Below, one piece after another: positions 1 through 8,550 of a DNA stretch of 64,000 nt. Source of the stretch: Allomuricauda sp. (GTDB taxonomy: Bacteria > Bacteroidota > Bacteroidia > Flavobacteriales > Flavobacteriaceae); assembly GCA_030148335.1 (NCBI GenBank), contig JASBTQ010000006.1, forward strand, positions 99,248 to 163,247, written 5' to 3'. How positions within the stretch are numbered: position 1 is the stretch's first letter; each line of letters begins with the position of its first letter. The notes under the pieces were generated by a model, which did no database searches, was not told the origin of the DNA, and worked only from the letters and a program-made list of their open reading frames with translations. Both the position numbers and the translations under genes were made by a program.

Positions 1-12
1 AGAATCAAAGAC

Positions 13-903
13 ATGAATATCATACATAAAATACAGATTTTGATAGTTGCCATGGTACTCTGTTCCACCGTAAGTGGCCAACAGGATCCCAACTATACCT
101 TCTATAGGTACAACATGAACATCTACAACCCTGCCTTTGCTGGCAGTTCCGAAGCAGCGGAGTTCTCCTTGGGGGTTCGGAGCCAATGGGCGGGGGTGGA
201 AGGTGCCCCGGAGAGCCAGAGTGCCATCTTTGGCATGCCCGTCGGGAGAAACCTGGGCCTTGGCGTGTCCGTCCTCAATGACCGGACGTTCATTGAGCAA
301 CAGACCTGGATGGCCATTGACATCTCCTATCACATCCAATTGGACGGGGACCATCAACTGTACTTTGGCCTTAAGGGAAGTGCCAACTCCTATGATGCCA
401 ACACCAATGGTCTGATCACCTATGGTGTGGGACAGGATGGCTCGCTAATGGACTATGAGAGCAGGTTCACCCCCAATGTCGGTGCCGGAGTATACCTGAA
501 GCACGATAGGTACTTTGCATCACTATCAGTACCCAAGTTGTTGACACCCGATCGTCTTCAGGAACGCGACGGCAATGCCTATCTGGGCGTGGACCGCATG
601 CATGCTTATCTGAGCGGCGGGTACACCTTTCTGTTGGGAAGGACATTGGACCTGAAGACCATGGGCATGCTCCGCTACGTGGATGCTTCACCTGTATCGG
701 TAGAGTTGACAGGGATGTTGGATTTTGGGGAGCGTTTTGAATTTGGTGCCAGTTATCGTCACGACGAGAGCATCAGCGGATTGTTCCTTTTCAACATTAG
801 CCATGGCTTGAATCTGGGCTATGCCTATGAAACCTCCATCCAAAATTCCATCGATGGGTTGGACAACAATACCCACGAACTGTTCATGAGGTTACAATTA
901 TGA
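13..903 (+). CDS. PorP/SprF family type IX secretion system membrane protein
   Basis: This 296-residue protein has an N-terminal signal peptide ending near SGQQDP, followed by the family hallmark N-terminus (YTFYRYNMNIYNPAFAG, residues about 28-44), which identifies the PorP/SprF family. Glycine- and aromatic-rich alternating strands fill the rest, as expected of an outer-membrane beta-barrel. Family members pair with large secreted adhesins, attach type IX-secreted proteins at the cell surface and support gliding. The start at 13 is the first ATG and is directly followed by the hydrophobic segment. A strong terminator lies 33 bases after the stop, so it is the last gene of an operon that begins outside the window, probably with a large secreted repeat protein. 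The exact partner cannot be seen. Confidence 0.9.
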   Translation: MNIIHKIQILIVAMVLCSTVSGQQDPNYTFYRYNMNIYNPAFAGSSEAAEFSLGVRSQWAGVEGAPESQSAIFGMPVGRNLGLGVSVLNDRTFIEQQTWMAIDISYHIQLDGDHQLYFGLKGSANSYDANTNGLITYGVGQDGSLMDYESRFTPNVGAGVYLKHDRYFASLSVPKLLTPDRLQERDGNAYLGVDRMHAYLSGGYTFLLGRTLDLKTMGMLRYVDASPVSVELTGMLDFGERFEFGASYRHDESISGLFLFNISHGLNLGYAYETSIQNSIDGLDNNTHELFMRLQL

Positions 904-935
904 TTTGATTATAAAGCATCTTTTTGCCATACATT

Positions 936-968
936 AAAAACGTCCCTTAACCAAGGGACGTTTTTTTT
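936..968 (+). terminator. Rho-independent terminator after porP-like gene
   Basis: An 8-base stem (CGTCCCTT / AAGGGACG) with a 4-base loop is flanked by A5 on the left and T8 on the right. It closes the T9SS gene and can act in both directions. It marks the left border of the stress island. Confidence 0.9.
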
Positions 969-1545
969 CGCGTTTGGTCAAGCCCCCGGGTCTTTAACGA
1001 GATTGGATGCCCATACATAGGTGGGGTTCCATTGGAACCGAAGATCTCTTGGTATCTAAAGCATTGTAGTGCAAGTGTGGCACGCAATTTTTTAGACAAC
1101 AATATGGCTCCCTTCATTTGGTTATTATCCATAAGAGAGATTCTGGACAAAACTTACTCGAAATCGAACTTAAAATTCGAAACCGAAGAAAATGAAGCTA
1201 TTGGGACCAAAGAGGACGAGCCGGATGGTTGAGGCCACCAAAGAAAGGAAAATTTATGCCATCCAATATTTGGTTGTAGGGTATTGAAAATCAATGTCTT
1301 ATGTTTCAAGGTCAGATGCTCAATTTTTTCCGGCGAGAGAGAGGTAGATTATATCCGGCGTTTCCTCTGCTGCCAATATTGGGTTTGTCCCATGTTTTGG
1401 CAATCCGCCCGCCTGCCAGACCTTTTTGGGTGGTCAAGGATTCAAATACCTTTTCATCGGCTGCTATGATGACCAATCGTTTGGAAGTTTTTAGTCATGC
1501 CCATTTTTCAGACTTGGATGAAGTTGTGGTGCCATTTTCTTTGAA
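969..1545. other. Gene-poor stretch at the left edge of the island
   Basis: About 580 bases carry only short ORFs on both strands with no recognisable domain and no promoter-like element that leads into them. I see no RNA gene. It may contain decayed coding sequence, but I cannot name a parent gene. Confidence 0.5.
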
Positions 1546-1589
1546 ATGATACAGGTCATTTCATGAGGTGTTCAATTTTAGGATATTTA
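1546..1589 (+). promoter_or_regulatory. Palindromic regulator box and -7 element, PEP synthase promoter
   Basis: Box ATGATACAGGTCAT (1546-1559) is followed by GATATTTA (1582-1589) at the spacing shared by the whole island. The start codon is 40 bases further on. Confidence 0.7.
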
Positions 1590-1629
1590 TGTTCCTTATT
1601 CGGGACTATGGATTTTCAAATCAATACTG

Positions 1630-4038
1630 ATGGAAAATTATATCAAAACCTTTGACACAATAACTATCGATGATGTCCCCATTGTTGGCGGCAAGAATGC
1701 ATCGTTGGGGGAAATGTTCCAAAAACTGACCTCCAAAGGAATCAAAGTACCTGACGGTTATGCGACCACTGCCTCGGCTTATTGGCATTTTTTGGATGAC
1801 AATCACATAAGAAGCCAACTCTTCGGAACTTTGGGCCAATTGGATCGGAAGGATTTTTCAAACCTACATGAGGTGGGTGCCCAAGCACGTGGGTTGATTC
1901 TTAAGGCCACATTTCCCAAGGCCATCAAAAAGGCAGTGGAAGAAGGGTACGATGCCTTGACGGAAAAATACAGGGGAGAACTGTCGCTTGCCGTGCGCAG
2001 CAGTGCCACGGCCGAAGATCTCCCCAACGCCAGTTTTGCAGGGCAACAAGAAACCTATCTCAATGTAAAGGGAAAAGATGAACTGATTGCAGCATGTCAA
2101 AAATGTTATGCCTCCCTCTTTACAGATCGTGCCATAAAATATCGGGAGGACAACCATTTCGACCACTCCAAAGTGGCACTTTCTATCGGAATACAGTTGA
2201 TGGTGCGCTCCGATCTGGCCTGTTCGGGAGTAAACTTTACCCTTGACCCGGATACCGGTTTTGAAAAAGTGGTGTTGGTCTCCAGCAGTTGGGGGCTTGG
2301 CGAGAATATTGTCCAGGGAGCTGTAAATCCCGATGAACATTATGTCTTCAAACCCAGTTTGGAGAAGGGATACCGACAGCCCATTATCTCACGGAAGTTG
2401 GGCAGCAAGCGAAAGACCATGGTTTATGATACATCGGTCAGCGGTACTGTGAACCTTGATACCAATGCTGAACGGCAGCAACAGTATGTATTAAGCGATG
2501 AAGAAGTACTGAAGTTGGCCCGGTGGTCCGTGATCATCGAGCAACACTACGGCAGGCCCATGGATATTGAATGGGCCAAGGACGGGCAGACCAATGAACT
2601 GTTTATTGTACAGGCTCGGCCTGAGACCGTTTGGAGCATGAAAAAGGACAGGTTGAAGATCACGACCTATTCCTTGTTGGAAAAGGGAAGGGAAATTACC
2701 AAAGGAATGGGATTGGGTAACAGGATTTCGGCGGGTAGGGCCAGGATCCTTCACAGCCCGAAAGAGTCTGATAAATTGCTGGAGGGTGAGATATTGGTCA
2801 CAGAAAGGACCGACCCCGATTGGGACCCCATCCTTAAAAAGGCCGGGGGAATCATTACCGATCAAGGGGGGCGTACCAGCCATGCGGCCATTGTTGCCCG
2901 TGAAATGGGGGCAGCTGCCATAGTGGGTACCCTGAATGCGACAAAATTGATCAAGGACGGGCAGGAAATCACCCTATCCTGTGCCGAGGGTGATGCGGGC
3001 ATCGTTTATGATGGAATCCTCGAATGGGACGAAAAAGAAGTGGATACTTCAAATCTCAGAAAACCCAGGACACAGCCCATGCTCATCTTGGCCGATCCCG
3101 ACCAGGCGTTCAAACTATCCTATTACCCTGCCGAGGGGGTGGGGTTGATGCGGCTGGAATTTGTGATCAACAATGCGATCCAAATCCATCCCATGGCCCT
3201 GAAGCATTTTGACACCTTGAAGGACGTATCGGCAAAAAGGGAAATAGAAAGGCTTACCCACCATTTTCCGGACAAAGCCAATTATTTCGTGCACAAACTT
3301 GCAGAGGGAGTGGCCACCATCGCTGCCGCATTTTATCCGAAGGATGTCATTGTGCGGACCAGTGATTTCAAAACGAACGAATATGCCAACCTTATCGGTG
3401 GACGGGAATTTGAGCCGATAGAGGCCAACCCGATGATCGGGTTTCGGGGGGCATCACGCTATTATCATCCCAAATATCAGGAAGCCTTTGAACTGGAATG
3501 TAGGGCCATGAAAATGGTTAGGGAGGAGATGGGGTTCGAAAATGTAAAGGTCATGATCCCCTTTTGTCGCACCTTGAAAGAGGCCAAAAAGGTAGTCGAT
3601 CTAATGGCTACATACGGATTGGGACGTGGGGAGAATGGCCTTCAGCTGTACATGATGGTGGAGATACCCAACAATGTTGTCCTGGCAGAGGAATTTGCCC
3701 AGTACTTTGATGGGTTTTCCATCGGTTCCAATGATCTGACCCAGCTGACCTTGGGGGTGGACAGGGACTCTGGCCTGTTGAGCGATATTTTTGATATCAA
3801 TGATCCCGGGATCAAGAAAATGTTGGCCATGGTTCTTGCCTCGGCCAAAAGGACCCATACCAAGATCGGGCTGTGCGGGCAGGCCCCAAGCGATTACCCT
3901 GAATTTGCACATTTTTTGGTCGAGAATGGGATCGATTCCATTTCCTTCAACCCCGATGCTTTGATCAATGGTATCAGGAACATCAACATAGCCGAGGAAA
4001 GGAAAGTGACTTTTGGAATGGCGGCTAGCAGCAATTGA
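1630..4038 (+). CDS. ppsA: Phosphoenolpyruvate synthase
   Basis: This 802-residue protein matches the usual length of PEP synthase (pyruvate, water dikinase), which converts pyruvate, ATP and water to PEP, AMP and phosphate in the cytoplasm. The N-terminal ATP-binding half shows GGKNASLGEM (residues about 20-29) and RSSATAEDLPNASFAGQQ. The phosphohistidine domain has GGRTSHAAIVAREMG with the swivelling His418. The C-terminal PEP-binding barrel has SIGSNDLTQLTLGVDRD and the catalytic LCGQAPSDYP with Cys749. It stands alone behind a regulator box. PEP synthase under stress control points to gluconeogenesis, or to energy saving when pyruvate accumulates. I am confident of the family; the physiological direction is inferred. 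Confidence 0.95.
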   Translation: MENYIKTFDTITIDDVPIVGGKNASLGEMFQKLTSKGIKVPDGYATTASAYWHFLDDNHIRSQLFGTLGQLDRKDFSNLHEVGAQARGLILKATFPKAIKKAVEEGYDALTEKYRGELSLAVRSSATAEDLPNASFAGQQETYLNVKGKDELIAACQKCYASLFTDRAIKYREDNHFDHSKVALSIGIQLMVRSDLACSGVNFTLDPDTGFEKVVLVSSSWGLGENIVQGAVNPDEHYVFKPSLEKGYRQPIISRKLGSKRKTMVYDTSVSGTVNLDTNAERQQQYVLSDEEVLKLARWSVIIEQHYGRPMDIEWAKDGQTNELFIVQARPETVWSMKKDRLKITTYSLLEKGREITKGMGLGNRISAGRARILHSPKESDKLLEGEILVTERTDPDWDPILKKAGGIITDQGGRTSHAAIVAREMGAAAIVGTLNATKLIKDGQEITLSCAEGDAGIVYDGILEWDEKEVDTSNLRKPRTQPMLILADPDQAFKLSYYPAEGVGLMRLEFVINNAIQIHPMALKHFDTLKDVSAKREIERLTHHFPDKANYFVHKLAEGVATIAAAFYPKDVIVRTSDFKTNEYANLIGGREFEPIEANPMIGFRGASRYYHPKYQEAFELECRAMKMVREEMGFENVKVMIPFCRTLKEAKKVVDLMATYGLGRGENGLQLYMMVEIPNNVVLAEEFAQYFDGFSIGSNDLTQLTLGVDRDSGLLSDIFDINDPGIKKMLAMVLASAKRTHTKIGLCGQAPSDYPEFAHFLVENGIDSISFNPDALINGIRNINIAEERKVTFGMAASSN

Positions 4039-4176
4039 AAATGGACGCTTTAAATTTCGGCTATAGCCCAAGGGAACCTGGAGAAAAGCCATGCCATGGC
4101 GTTTGGCCTAAAGGTGTCCTAAGGACAGAGCAAGCCTGATTTCCCTGCAGCATGGATTTTATCAAAAGATGGGATA

Positions 4177-4220
4177 ATGATCTCGGTCATCGTTCGGTAC
4201 CATTCCATGTTTTACCTTGG
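4177..4220 (+). promoter_or_regulatory. Palindromic regulator box and -7 element, usp promoter
   Basis: Box ATGATCTCGGTCAT (4177-4190) is followed by TACCTTGG (4213-4220). The expected transcript start near 4226 lies downstream of the longest possible start codon at 4177, which is itself part of the box. Translation must therefore begin at 4246. Confidence 0.8.
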
Positions 4221-4245
4221 TGACCATATCCAAAAACACTTTGTT

Positions 4246-5097
4246 ATGAAAAAAATAGTGTTGCCGACCGACTTTTCCCAAAATGCCAAAAACGCAATCA
4301 GCTATGCCTTGCAATTGTTTGCCGAAACGGATTGTACATTATACCTGTTCCATACCTATGCAGTGCCTATCTATTACAGTTCGGAATATCAGACCATCAA
4401 TCCTTATTTGACCGATTTGATGGAGCAATACCACAACGAAAGTATGGCCCAGTTGGAACGCTTGAAGGCAGAACTCGAAACCACATATCCCAACCCAAGG
4501 CATAGCTATGTGGTCAAGGCCTTATATGGGGACCCCATCGAGGAGTTGCGCGAATTTGTGCAAGACGAGCAGGTGGACTTGGTGGTCATGGGCACAAAAG
4601 GGGCTACTGGGGCTAGGGAATTGTTATTTGGAAGCAATACGGTCAGGGCCATTAAAAAAGCGAAATGCCCCTTGATCGCAGTCCCGGAACAATTTAGGTA
4701 CGAAGTGCCCAAGGAAATTCTGTTTCCCACCGATTATGAGGTGCCTTTCAATACAATCCTTTTGCAGGAACTGTTGTCCTTGTCCAAGATCCATCAGGGC
4801 TGTATCAATATACTGCATATCGCCACGGGATACGAGCTGAATGAGGTCCAGAAAGGAAATTTGGAGGAACTTCGGGGCATCCTGAAACCCTTTGCCCACC
4901 TTTTTCACGAAACGGAGATCAACGATGTCATTGAGGGCATCAATGAATTTCAGTTAAAGCAAAAAATGAACCTATTGGTAATGGTCATGCACAAACATAC
5001 GTTTTTGGAGAGCTTGTTCATAAAGCCGGTGATTCGAAAAATGGGATTGCATATCCACATTCCGTTCATGGTCTTACCCTATGTGAATCGAAAGTAG
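4246..5097 (+). CDS. Universal stress protein, tandem UspA domains
   Basis: The protein has 283 residues from the ATG at 4246 (MKKIVLPTDFSQNAKNAISYAL). The first UspA domain covers about residues 1-145 and includes the nucleotide-binding pattern VVMGTKGATGARELLFGSNT (G-2x-G-9x-G-S/T). The second is degenerate, from about residue 155 (EILFPTDYEVPF) to the end, and lacks the glycine motif. Bacteroidota Usp proteins of this tandem form bind ATP and act in long-term survival under starvation or low energy. The longer reading from 4177 is rejected because that ATG lies in the regulator box. Two intact homologues and one broken copy occur between 41.4 and 46.1 kb. The class II ribonucleotide reductase gene follows and may be co-transcribed. 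Confidence 0.92.
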   Translation: MKKIVLPTDFSQNAKNAISYALQLFAETDCTLYLFHTYAVPIYYSSEYQTINPYLTDLMEQYHNESMAQLERLKAELETTYPNPRHSYVVKALYGDPIEELREFVQDEQVDLVVMGTKGATGARELLFGSNTVRAIKKAKCPLIAVPEQFRYEVPKEILFPTDYEVPFNTILLQELLSLSKIHQGCINILHIATGYELNEVQKGNLEELRGILKPFAHLFHETEINDVIEGINEFQLKQKMNLLVMVMHKHTFLESLFIKPVIRKMGLHIHIPFMVLPYVNRK

Positions 5098-5274
5098 GAC
5101 TCGCGTGGGGTTGCCCTGTGCATTCATTTACGGGCGCTGATTCCATTATTGGAGCACTTGGAGCGTTTGGTATTGCTGGCTTTGGCCCATGGTCCATTTT
5201 GTCCATTGCATCGATCGGGAAGAGAAGGGCAACGAACTTTCGGCACGGAACAGGCGTAGGGAATGACGGCTTGA

Positions 5275-7017
5275 ATGATAACTTTTGAAATAGACTGGCA
5301 AATGCAACTCTCCAAAAATGCACTTCAACTCCTTGAGTCCCGGTACTTGCGGCGGAACCGTACAGGAAAGCTCATGGAAACACCGGATGCCATGTTCAAA
5401 AGGGTGGCTCGACACATCGCCAGTATGGAAGCAAGACATAAGGATAAATGGGCAGAACACTTTTATGACACCATGTCCCAGTTACTTTTTCTGCCCAACT
5501 CACCCACTTTGATGCATGCTGGCCTTCCCCATGGTCAATTGAGTGCCTGCTTTGTCTTGCCGGTGGAGGATAACCTCAAGAGCATATTTACCACTATGGC
5601 GCATATGGCAATGATCCATCAGCAGGGTGGGGGTACAGGGTTTAATTTTTCCGGCCTACGGCCCATGGGGGAAATTGTCTCCTCATCCGGAAGGCAGGCT
5701 TCTGGCCCATTGGCCTTTATGGAACTGTACGATACCGCTACGGAAAAGGTAAGACAGGGTGCCCGGCGAAGTGGTGCAAACATGGCCGTTCTCAACGTGG
5801 ACCACCCCGATATTGAGGCATTTGTCAAAGCTAAATCCAAGGGAACCATACTACGGAACTTTAATCTTTCAGTAGGTGTCAGTGATGCCTTTATGACTGC
5901 TATGGAAAACAATAGCAAATGGGAGCTTCTGGACCCTAGGACAGCCAAGAGGATCAAATCGATTTCAGCAAGGCGACTTTGGGACCAAATTGTAGGGCAG
6001 GCATGGTCGAACGGAGACCCGGGGCTATTGTTCCTGGATGCCATCAATAGGGATAATCCACTGCCCAAAATGGAACGGATCCAGTGTACCAATCCTTGTG
6101 GTGAGGTTCCCCTTGCCGCTTATGGCAGCTGTAATCTGGGTTCCCTCAATCTGGCCAAAATGGTACGTGACGAGAACGGAAAAAAACAGGTGGATTGGGA
6201 TCTTTTGGAACATACCATCGCCATTGCCATGCGTTTTTTGGACAATGTCCTATCGGTCAATACCTATGTGATCCCCGAAATAGCCGAAAGGACCATGGCC
6301 GATCGAAAGGTGGGCTTAGGGGTCATGGGCTGGGCAGAGTTGTTGATCCTTTTGGAAATCCCCTATGCCTCTGACCAGGCCGTCGAGCTAGGGGAAAGGC
6401 TCATGGAATTCATTGGATCCAAAAGTAAAGAGACCTCCCAGTCCCTGGCCAAAGAACGCGGGGTCTTCCCCAATTGGGAATCGAGCCTATATTATCCCGA
6501 TAGACCCATGAGGAATGCCACCTGCAATAGTATAGCGCCCACAGGCAGCATTTCGATAATCGCGGATACGTCCTATTCCATAGAACCCTTGTATGCCCTG
6601 GCCTACCAACGAGTGGGCGTTCTGAACGGTAGGGTGCAAAATGAAATCAATTCCGTGGTCGTATCGCATTTGCGGAGAAGTGGATTATGGTCCCGCTCCC
6701 TTCAAGCCCTAGTCCGTGATACAGGGAGTATACAAGAGGCTGCTGGGTTACCCAATGAGTTGCGTAATTTGTTACTTACCAGCATGGAAATACCTTGGCG
6801 GTACCATTTGCGCCATCAACAGGCCTTTCAGAAATATACGGACAATGCCGTGGCAAAGACGGTCAACCTTTCCAGTACGGCATCGAAGGAAACCGTCTCT
6901 GAGATCTATAGTACTGCTTGGCATTATGGCCTTAAGGGCATAACGGTATATCGTGATGGGAGTAGGGCCGACCAGACGCTACAGGCTTGTCGGTTGAACA
7001 AGCTTTCTGGATGTTGA
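5275..7017 (+). CDS. Adenosylcobalamin-dependent (class II) ribonucleotide reductase
   Basis: This 580-residue protein reduces ribonucleotides to deoxyribonucleotides without needing oxygen. It shows SACFVLPVEDNL with Cys92, QQGGGTGFNFSGLRP, the NPCGE active-site loop (residues 273-277), GSCNLGSLNL, and APTGSISIIADTSYSIEP near the C-terminal half. The YRDGSR end motif is present. It resembles NrdJ/NrdZ but is short, and ends soon after YRDGSR with an isolated Cys (LSGC) rather than the usual C-terminal CxxC reducing tail. No box was found in the 177-base gap behind the usp gene, so read-through from the usp promoter is likely. Its place in the island suggests DNA precursor supply or repair under low oxygen. 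Confidence 0.92.
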   Translation: MITFEIDWQMQLSKNALQLLESRYLRRNRTGKLMETPDAMFKRVARHIASMEARHKDKWAEHFYDTMSQLLFLPNSPTLMHAGLPHGQLSACFVLPVEDNLKSIFTTMAHMAMIHQQGGGTGFNFSGLRPMGEIVSSSGRQASGPLAFMELYDTATEKVRQGARRSGANMAVLNVDHPDIEAFVKAKSKGTILRNFNLSVGVSDAFMTAMENNSKWELLDPRTAKRIKSISARRLWDQIVGQAWSNGDPGLLFLDAINRDNPLPKMERIQCTNPCGEVPLAAYGSCNLGSLNLAKMVRDENGKKQVDWDLLEHTIAIAMRFLDNVLSVNTYVIPEIAERTMADRKVGLGVMGWAELLILLEIPYASDQAVELGERLMEFIGSKSKETSQSLAKERGVFPNWESSLYYPDRPMRNATCNSIAPTGSISIIADTSYSIEPLYALAYQRVGVLNGRVQNEINSVVVSHLRRSGLWSRSLQALVRDTGSIQEAAGLPNELRNLLLTSMEIPWRYHLRHQQAFQKYTDNAVAKTVNLSSTASKETVSEIYSTAWHYGLKGITVYRDGSRADQTLQACRLNKLSGC

Positions 7018-7095
7018 TAGGGTTCATTGTCAATGTAGAGGTTCCAAAAATCTGGGAAGTAAGCCCATTCATTGAAGATAACCTTCCTGTAAGTC

Positions 7096-7476
7096 TTAAT
7101 CCGAAGAAGGGTTATTTTTGATACACTTACGTATAGCGGCCATAAATTCACCGATATCCGTAGGCTTCACGATATAATCACAGGCACCCAGGTCCAATCC
7201 TTTCTTTAGATCACTTTTTTCGCTCTTTGCGGTATAAAGTAACATGGGGATGGAGTGTAGGGTCGGATGTTCCTTTAATTTTTGCAGTAATTCCAGTCCA
7301 TTCCATTCGGGCATCACAATATCGCAAATGATAAGGTCGGGTTGTAAGTCGCATGCTTTTTCGAACCCTTCCCGCCCATTGATGGCCGTAAAGATGGTAT
7401 ATCCCTCCGATTCCAAGAGTTCGGCTGTAATACCCAAAAAATCCAAGTTGTCCTCGACCAGAAGAATAGAAGGCAT
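7096..7476 (-). CDS. Stand-alone response-regulator receiver protein
   Basis: The ATG at 7476 gives 126 residues (MPSILLVEDNLDFLGI) that form one CheY-like receiver domain and nothing else. The acidic pair is in LVEDN, the phosphoacceptor Asp is in LIICDIVMPEWNG, the Thr is in LLYTAKS and the Lys is in YIVKPTDIGE. A longer reading from 7521 adds residues with no homology and is not used. With no output domain it probably moves phosphate in a phosphorelay or binds a partner. The only sensor kinase in the window is the LOV kinase 27 kb away, so a link is possible but unproven. No regulator box was seen upstream. Confidence 0.85.
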   Translation of the reverse strand: MPSILLVEDNLDFLGITAELLESEGYTIFTAINGREGFEKACDLQPDLIICDIVMPEWNGLELLQKLKEHPTLHSIPMLLYTAKSEKSDLKKGLDLGACDYIVKPTDIGEFMAAIRKCIKNNPSSD

Positions 7477-7754
7477 GATTGAAATTAACACTAAATATTC
7501 ATGCAATGTACTAATATTCAATTATATAAGAATAATCTGTTCAAGAAATAGACCAAAGGGATATACCATTGCGGTGTACTTCGAGAGTTTCTTTAGGCCT
7601 GGAACAAACTGTTGAAGGATAAGGATATGAGGTGCCATCGGATATCCGATAGCGGTTATTAGGTGCTGCCCATCCCTATGTTGTGCGCAATTAGGACTCC
7701 CAGACCTTGTTGAAACATTTAATCTTAAGCGTCGTCATACAATAAAAATACAAA

Positions 7755-8495
7755 ATGAATATAATCAGAAATCTTACTTTAATTATTCCAGTTTTATGTA
7801 TTGTCTCTTGTGGTTCTAATTCGAAGAAATCCCAATTAGCAAACGTAAATGTTGTCTTTCAAGAAGACTCTATCAGATTTACAGAGCCACAAAAAGATTT
7901 TATTCGTGAATTAATAATTAATTCTGAAGCTGAAGTTCGGAACCTTTTACCAAAACTACCAGATAGTATAAAAGTTATTGTAGAAAATGTGGATTGGGAT
8001 TTGGATATTGTTGGCGGTGTAACAGGAAGGACTGAAACAAATTCTCCTCCTCTTGTCATGGTTCAAATATCAAACAACTATCAGGAAGGAATAATTGATT
8101 CGGTGCATTCTGGTTTAAAGGCTACCATTTTTCACGAATTTCATCACTTGTCCCGTGGCTGGGCTATTCAAGACAATAAATTTAGCTATGGAATCCCGAA
8201 TGCAATGGTAAATGAAGGATTGGCGGTTGGATTTACAGAAATCTATACAGGAAACATAAGTGAAGTAAATGCCTATACTGATGAAGCGGATAATTGGGTA
8301 AGGGAAATTTTGGAGTTGCCGCTCGACGCAAATTACTCTGACTGGGTAATGGGGGAACACCCTGATGGTAGAACCTATATTGGTTATCGAACTGGAAATT
8401 TTTTAATCAGAAAAGCAATGGCTAAGTCTGGCAAAAACATTTTAGAACTAAGTGAGCTTATGCCGGACGAGATAATAAAACTGGCTGGCTACTAA
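7755..8495 (+). CDS. DUF2268-type putative zinc-dependent protease lipoprotein
   Basis: The 246-residue protein begins with a lipoprotein signal (IIPVLCIVSCGSNS; lipid-bearing Cys at about residue 19). It carries the zinc-metallopeptidase motif HEFHH (residues about 126-130) followed by NEGLAVGFTE, in which the Glu is the likely third zinc ligand. This arrangement fits the DUF2268 predicted protease family. The gene is clearly more AT-rich than its neighbours, has no regulator box, and is followed by a nested inverted repeat. It looks like a captured single-gene unit inserted between the receiver gene and ftsH. The substrate is unknown. Confidence 0.75.
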   Translation: MNIIRNLTLIIPVLCIVSCGSNSKKSQLANVNVVFQEDSIRFTEPQKDFIRELIINSEAEVRNLLPKLPDSIKVIVENVDWDLDIVGGVTGRTETNSPPLVMVQISNNYQEGIIDSVHSGLKATIFHEFHHLSRGWAIQDNKFSYGIPNAMVNEGLAVGFTEIYTGNISEVNAYTDEADNWVREILELPLDANYSDWVMGEHPDGRTYIGYRTGNFLIRKAMAKSGKNILELSELMPDEIIKLAGY

Positions 8496-8535
8496 TGCCT
8501 CATAAAACGGCATACAACATTGTATGAATGGCATT
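8494..8535. repeat. Nested inverted repeat after DUF2268 gene (attC-like or terminator)
   Basis: Outer arms AATGCC (8494-8499) and GGCATT (8530-8535) enclose an inner 7-bp perfect repeat CATACAA-CA-TTGTATG (8511-8526). It resembles the imperfect palindromes that follow integron-style gene cassettes, but no integrase or neighbouring cassette is visible. It could equally act as a terminator between the convergent genes. Confidence 0.4.
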
Positions 8536-8550
8536 AAAATGCCCTTTATA

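Noticed and set aside
1284..1549. Overlapping short plus-strand frames of 61 and 82 residues
   Set aside because: No domain, no start signals and a regulator box begins at their end; treated as non-coding.
4177..4245. N-terminal extension of the usp gene
   Set aside because: The ATG is the first half of the regulator box and lies upstream of the predicted transcript start; family N-terminus begins at 4246.
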